Below the pieces are notes generated by a model. That model made no database searches and had not been told where the DNA came from. It was given only the letters and a program-made list of their open reading frames with translations. Shown here piece after piece: positions 6,234 through 7,890 of a stretch of DNA of 7,890 nucleotides; the first letter of the stretch is position 1, and every line of letters starts with the position of its first letter. Source of the DNA: Candidatus Jorgensenbacteria bacterium GWA1_54_12 (GTDB lineage: Bacteria; Patescibacteriota; Minisyncoccia; UBA6257; GWB1-50-10); contig MFKH01000006.1 in assembly GCA_001779505.1 (NCBI GenBank), forward strand, positions 62,548 to 70,437, given 5' to 3'. Made by a program: the position numbers and the translations under genes.

Positions 6234-6240
6234 CCACCTC
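6234..6240 (-). promoter_or_regulatory. Ribosome binding site of the 120-residue gene
   Basis: The minus strand reads GAGGTGG, matching six bases (GAGGTG) of the anti-Shine-Dalgarno complement. It lies 4 bases before the first ATG and 7 before the second. It stands out because the ribosomal operon genes lack such sites. Confidence 0.7.
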
Positions 6241-6297
6241 TCTTCCTTTCTTTCCCTCTCAGGATTCAAAGCCAGCATACAACTGGCGCTGTAGGTA

Positions 6298-6326
6298 CTA
6301 ATATCACGAACTTACAAGTTTGTCAA
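6298..6326 (-). promoter_or_regulatory. Strong promoter of the 120-residue gene, with internal palindrome
   Basis: On the minus strand a perfect -35 TTGACA (6326-6321) is followed by a 17-base spacer and -10 TATTAG (6303-6298), with TGA before it as an extended -10. The spacer contains an inverted repeat (6309-6320, five-base arms AACTT/AAGTT around two bases) directly abutting the -35 box, a plausible operator. The predicted start near 6291 gives a leader of about 62 bases with a small GCCAG/CTGGC hairpin (6271-6287). The -35 box begins 2 bases past the stop of the duplicated alaS tail. Confidence 0.68.
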
Positions 6327-6328
6327 TC

Positions 6329-6390
6329 TTATGACGTGACAGCGCGGATTCTTCGGGTTCCGGCCGAGACCGATTCCTCTTTCACAATCT
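6329..6390 (-). pseudogene. Detached duplicate of the alaS 3' end
   Basis: Read on the minus strand in the alaS frame, it encodes IVKEESVSAGTRRIRAV followed by T-S-stop. Of this, 6337-6390 is base-for-base the same as 7594-7647 in the intact gene. The last codons differ: the intact gene ends I-V-stop. It has no start and no rest of the gene, so it is a leftover or duplicated tail. It probably marks the original end of alaS before the cassette arrived, because it sits directly upstream of the next promoter. Confidence 0.85.
6337..6390. repeat. Left copy of the 54-bp direct repeat flanking the transposase cassette
   Basis: It is identical over 54 bases to 7594-7647 and in the same orientation; repeat starts are 1257 bp apart. 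The two copies bracket a 1203-bp insert (6391-7593). Identity stops at a base mismatch on each side (6336 against 7593, 6391 against 7648). Confidence 0.97.
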
Positions 6391-6427
6391 AAAAACTACT
6401 AGATACCGAGTATTTAGTAATTTTCAG
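6391..6427. repeat. REP-like palindrome A
   Basis: Ten-base arms TACTAGATAC and GTATTTAGTA (one G-T pair) surround loop CGA. The unit starts with AAAAAC at the exact edge of the 54-bp repeat. Positions 6398-6427 are identical to copy B, and 6391-6421 match copy E with one mismatch. It is the left end of the inserted cassette. Confidence 0.92.
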
Positions 6428-6438
6428 TAGCAACACTT

Positions 6439-6447
6439 TGCTATAAT
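6439..6447 (+). promoter_or_regulatory. Promoter of the RAYT transposase
   Basis: TGCTATAAT is a perfect extended -10 between REP copies A and B. No good -35 is seen; a TTTTCA at 15 bases is the nearest. The predicted start, about 7 bases downstream, is at or just before the first base of REP B, so the mRNA leader would open with the REP hairpin. Confidence 0.6.
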
Positions 6448-6454
6448 AAATGAC

Positions 6455-6484
6455 ACTAGATACCGAGTATTTAGTAATTTTCAG
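6455..6484. repeat. REP-like palindrome B
   Basis: A 30-base exact copy of 6398-6427 in the same orientation, offset by 57 bases, ending in TTTTCAG. It lies in the transposase leader, 12 bases before the ATG. Confidence 0.93.
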
Positions 6485-6496
6485 TTTTTAAATAAG

Positions 6497-7171
6497 ATGC
6501 GCAAGGAAAAGTTTGAATTGGGGAATTACTACCATATCTACAATCGCAGTAGCGGCAAGCGTCCTGTTTTCATTAATCTACAAGACAACGCAAGAGCTTT
6601 GTTTCTCATAGCGTATCTCCAGTCCCCCGTCCGGGTCTATAACATCGGTTCATACGTTCGGAGATTTACTAAATACTCGGTATTTAGTAAAAATGAAAAG
6701 TTAAACCAGGAAGTTATGGCAAGCAGGACGGTAAGACTTGTTGCTTTCTGCCTCATGCCAACTCACTTTCACCTCATCGTCCATATGCTCATAGAGGGCG
6801 GTATCTCAAAATACCTGCAACGAGTTCAGGAAGGATACACCAAGTACTTCAATACAAAATACAAGACTTCGGGACACTTGTTTCAGGGACCATTCCGAGC
6901 CGTGCATATTGAGAGCAACGAACACATGCTCTACGCTTCAGCATACGCGCATCGCAACCCGCGAGAACTGCCGGAATGGAAAGATAAGGAACATCTCTAC
7001 CCCTGGTCCAGCTACCAGGATTATGTAGGCACCAATCGCTGGGGCGGACTGCTTGAACAGGAGGTGATCATGAGCCAATTTCAAAACGCTCCATCCCTTC
7101 CCGCTTCTTACAAAAGTTTCGTGGAATCAAGTGGAGTAAAGATGGAAAATTATCAAATACTCGGTATTTAA
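6497..7171 (+). CDS. REP-associated tyrosine transposase (RAYT, Y1/HUH family)
   Basis: A 224-residue single-strand DNA transposase of the Y1 (Transposase_17/IS200-like) family. The N-terminus has YYHIYNRSSGKRPVF, as in RAYTs. The HUH metal-binding motif is His90-Phe-His92 within CLMPTHFHLIVH, and the likely catalytic tyrosine is Tyr114 in QEGYTKYFN. Then come SGHLFQGPFRAVHIES and AYAHRNPREL, which match the family's usual GHLWQGR and YIHLNP blocks, and WSSYQDYVG. All key residues are present, so it could be active. RAYTs bind and cut REP hairpins. Two copies of the local palindrome lie inside this gene (at residues 57-65 and across the stop), and two lie upstream. There is no TnpB or IS605 partner. 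The DNA is AT-richer than its neighbours. No strong Shine-Dalgarno precedes the ATG. Confidence 0.93.
   Translation: MRKEKFELGNYYHIYNRSSGKRPVFINLQDNARALFLIAYLQSPVRVYNIGSYVRRFTKYSVFSKNEKLNQEVMASRTVRLVAFCLMPTHFHLIVHMLIEGGISKYLQRVQEGYTKYFNTKYKTSGHLFQGPFRAVHIESNEHMLYASAYAHRNPRELPEWKDKEHLYPWSSYQDYVGTNRWGGLLEQEVIMSQFQNAPSLPASYKSFVESSGVKMENYQILGI
6666..6690. repeat. REP-like palindrome C, inside the transposase gene
   Basis: A perfect inverted repeat with 11-base arms TTACTAAATAC and GTATTTAGTAA around loop TCG. It is translated in frame as part of residues 57-65 (FTKYSVFSK), between the N-terminal block and the HUH motif. Its loop is the reverse complement of that in copies A, B and E. Confidence 0.93.
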
Positions 7172-7174
7172 TAA
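7150..7174. repeat. REP-like palindrome D, across the transposase stop codon
   Basis: Arms TTATCAAATAC and GTATTTAATAA with one mismatch surround loop TCG. The TAA stop (7169-7171) lies in the right arm, so the repeat encodes the last residues QILGI. The reading frame differs from that of copy C. Confidence 0.88.
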
Positions 7175-7195
7175 AAACGAAAAACAAATTGGAGC

Positions 7196-7224
7196 TTGAC
7201 ACAACAAAATCAAAAGATTAGAAC
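7196..7224 (+). promoter_or_regulatory. Promoter of the 82-residue membrane protein gene
   Basis: A perfect TTGACA (7196-7201) with a 17-base spacer precedes TAGAAC (7219-7224; 4 of 6 to consensus). The predicted start is near 7231. It allows the gene to be expressed independently of the transposase. Confidence 0.5.
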
Positions 7225-7243
7225 AGATGCAGAATCAATTGAC

Positions 7244-7250
7244 AAGGAGG
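7244..7250 (+). promoter_or_regulatory. Perfect Shine-Dalgarno of the 82-residue gene
   Basis: AAGGAGG lies 7 bases before the ATG at 7258. It is the best ribosome binding site in the window and fixes the start. Confidence 0.85.
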
Positions 7251-7257
7251 TTTCTGC

Positions 7258-7506
7258 ATGCCCTCTCGGATCTGGCTAGGCGCCATTGTCCTCAGCTACC
7301 TCACAGCTGGCATCTGTTTTCTTGCCAAGTGCGTCATTTTTGCGCTTCGTGAAGATGCGCAGGTCGCCCCCCAAAGGTGGAATGGACCTCACAGAAGAAG
7401 TACCGTGACACTCGCCGTCATCGTCGCAATACTTCTCACCGTTTTCTGGATCTTTTTCTTCGTATATGCCGGAATCAGCTCCTTCATCGAAGACCGTCGC
7501 GCATGA
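7258..7506 (+). CDS. Small two-helix membrane protein, unknown function
   Basis: This 82-residue protein is not one I recognise. Two hydrophobic helices are clear: about residues 5-30 (IWLGAIVLSYLTAGICFLA and onward, with Cys20 and Cys25) and about 50-74 (VTLAVIVAILLTVFWIFFFV and onward). The connecting loop (31-49) contains Arg40, His45, Arg46 and Arg47, so it is probably cytoplasmic with both ends outside. The tail FIEDRRA is charged. No toxin, holin or immunity signature can be assigned with confidence, although size and topology resemble such proteins. It has its own promoter, a perfect Shine-Dalgarno and a strong terminator, and it lies between the transposase and the right REP copy. It therefore looks like a passenger gene of the cassette. 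Reality of the gene is well supported; function is open. Confidence 0.82.
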   Translation: MPSRIWLGAIVLSYLTAGICFLAKCVIFALREDAQVAPQRWNGPHRRSTVTLAVIVAILLTVFWIFFFVYAGISSFIEDRRA

Positions 7507-7517
7507 AGCCGCCGACC

Positions 7518-7550
7518 GCCCCCTGATATTGCGAGGGGGCTTTTGTTTTT
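7518..7550 (+). terminator. Rho-independent terminator after the 82-residue gene
   Basis: A GC-rich 7-bp stem (GCCCCCT at 7518-7524 with AGGGGGC at 7534-7540) encloses a 9-base loop and is followed by TTTTGTTTTT. It starts 11 bases past the stop codon and prevents transcription into the convergent alaS gene. Confidence 0.93.
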
Positions 7551-7552
7551 AT

Positions 7553-7583
7553 AAAAACTACTAGATACCGAGTATCTAGTAAT
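7553..7583. repeat. REP-like palindrome E
   Basis: A perfect inverted repeat with ten-base arms TACTAGATAC and GTATCTAGTA around CGA (7559-7581). It begins with the same AAAAAC as copy A and matches it over 31 bases with one difference. On the minus strand the hairpin is followed by GTTTTTAT and lies immediately past the alaS stop, so it could also act as a weak terminator for alaS. Confidence 0.93.
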
Positions 7584-7585
7584 AT

Positions 7586-7890
7586 CTAAACAATGACAGC
7601 GCGGATTCTTCGGGTTCCGGCCGAGACCGATTCCTCTTTCACAATCTTAAATTCCCCTATCTCGCCGGTCCGCGCAACGTGCGGCCCGCCGCAGAACTCC
7701 TTGCTGTATGCATCTTCCAGTGATTTGCCTATATAGTAGACGCTCACCATATCGGGATATTTTTCCTTTCCTCCGAAGGAGGATCCGCCTCCGGCGGAAA
7801 ATAAGTGGAGTGCTCCGGTTTTCTCCGCTTCGTCTTTCGGCATCTCAATACGATTTACCGGCAAGTTTTCGCGTATCTTCTCGTTCACGA
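7586..7890 (-). CDS. alaS: Alanyl-tRNA synthetase, C-terminal part
   Basis: The gene enters from the right edge; about the last 100 residues are visible. They belong to the tRNA-SAD (editing-associated) domain: VNRIEMPKDEAEKTGALHLF, KYPDMVSVYYIG, then SKEFCGGPHVARTGEIGEF and AGTRRIRAV. The Cys and His of CGGPH are zinc ligands of this domain in the family. The protein stops right after RRIRAV-I-V, so the C-Ala domain of typical bacterial enzymes is missing; this fits shortened CPR versions. Compared with the E. coli pattern LFGEKY, ten extra residues (SAGGGSSFGG) sit between LF and KEKY. The final two codons and the TAG stop come from the inserted cassette, whereas the duplicated tail at 6329-6390 ends T-S-stop at the same length. 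Confidence 0.95.
   Translation of the reverse strand, partial: VNEKIRENLPVNRIEMPKDEAEKTGALHLFSAGGGSSFGGKEKYPDMVSVYYIGKSLEDAYSKEFCGGPHVARTGEIGEFKIVKEESVSAGTRRIRAVIV
7594..7647. repeat. Right copy of the 54-bp direct repeat (within alaS)
   Basis: This copy encodes the last ~18 codons of the intact alaS and is identical to 6337-6390. The cassette begins at the base just to its left (7593). Confidence 0.97.
7769..7798. repeat. 30-bp in-frame hairpin insertion in alaS
   Basis: Two adjacent perfect small hairpins: CCTCC-GAA-GGAGG (7770-7782) and TCCGCC-TCC-GGCGGA (7784-7798). On the minus strand the segment encodes exactly ten codons (SAGGGSSFGG) at a place where other AlaRS sequences have none. 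It looks like a short palindromic repeat inserted between codons in a surface loop. Confidence 0.72.

Noticed and set aside
5678..6301. A 207-codon plus-strand open frame overlapping the 120-residue gene
   Set aside because: It covers the 519-residue gene start, the terminator and a promoter. The minus-strand gene has promoter, ribosome binding site and terminator, while this frame has none.
6497..7171. Standard IS200/IS605 insertion sequence
   Set aside because: No TnpB gene is present, and the protein blocks and neighbouring palindromes fit RAYT better than IS200 TnpA.
6391..7583. Possible CRISPR array from five similar palindromic repeats
   Set aside because: The spacing is irregular (27 to several hundred bases), copies occur in both loop orientations, lie inside a gene, and no cas genes are present. 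A RAYT beside them explains the repeats as REP-like.
6337..7647. Tyrosine- or serine-integrase element using alaS as attachment site
   Set aside because: The 54-bp repeats look like att sites, but the 1.2-kb insert has no integrase. The resemblance is reported as a finding without this assignment.

Overview
The window looks like chromosomal DNA of a Patescibacteria/CPR bacterium, most likely a parcubacterium. This is inferred from several things seen together: shortened ribosomal proteins (uL13 of 113 residues), tightly packed genes with few Shine-Dalgarno sequences, a large single-pass membrane protein of a type I associate with Parcubacteria, and a short alanyl-tRNA synthetase that ends just after its editing-like domain. 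TGA serves as a normal stop (rplM, ssb, rpsR), which argues against the recoded Gracilibacteria and Absconditabacteria.

Region 1 (positions 1-4231, all minus strand) is one long translation/transcription operon: infA-rpsM-rpsK-rpsD-rpoA-rplQ-rplM-ssb-rpsR, followed by a PAP2-type membrane phosphatase that runs off the left edge. Gaps are 1-12 bases and the last two genes overlap. A good promoter (TTGACG, 17 bases, extended -10 TAGTAT) lies just upstream of infA. rpmJ, rpsI and rpsF, which often sit within or beside these blocks, are absent here. The strongest oddity is RpoA: there is no room for the usual C-terminal DNA-binding domain, and the chain ends in a textbook C2H2 zinc-finger pattern.

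Region 2 (4217-5776, minus) encodes a 519-residue membrane-anchored protein with a large, probably extracytoplasmic part. Its extended -10 box sits so close to the ATG that the mRNA is probably leaderless.

Region 3 (5803-6326, minus) is a self-contained unit: strong promoter, palindrome between -35 and -10, good ribosome binding site, an unknown 120-residue protein with five cysteines, and a strong terminator.

Region 4 (6337-7647) is an inserted cassette in AT-richer DNA. It carries a Y1/HUH REP-associated transposase (RAYT), a small two-helix membrane protein with its own promoter, perfect Shine-Dalgarno and terminator, and five copies of a REP-like palindrome. Two of those palindromes lie inside the transposase coding sequence. 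The cassette is bracketed by a perfect 54-bp direct repeat that is a duplication of the end of alaS.

Region 5 (7586-7890, minus) is the 3' end of alaS. It carries a 30-bp in-frame, hairpin-rich insertion that adds ten glycine/serine-rich residues.
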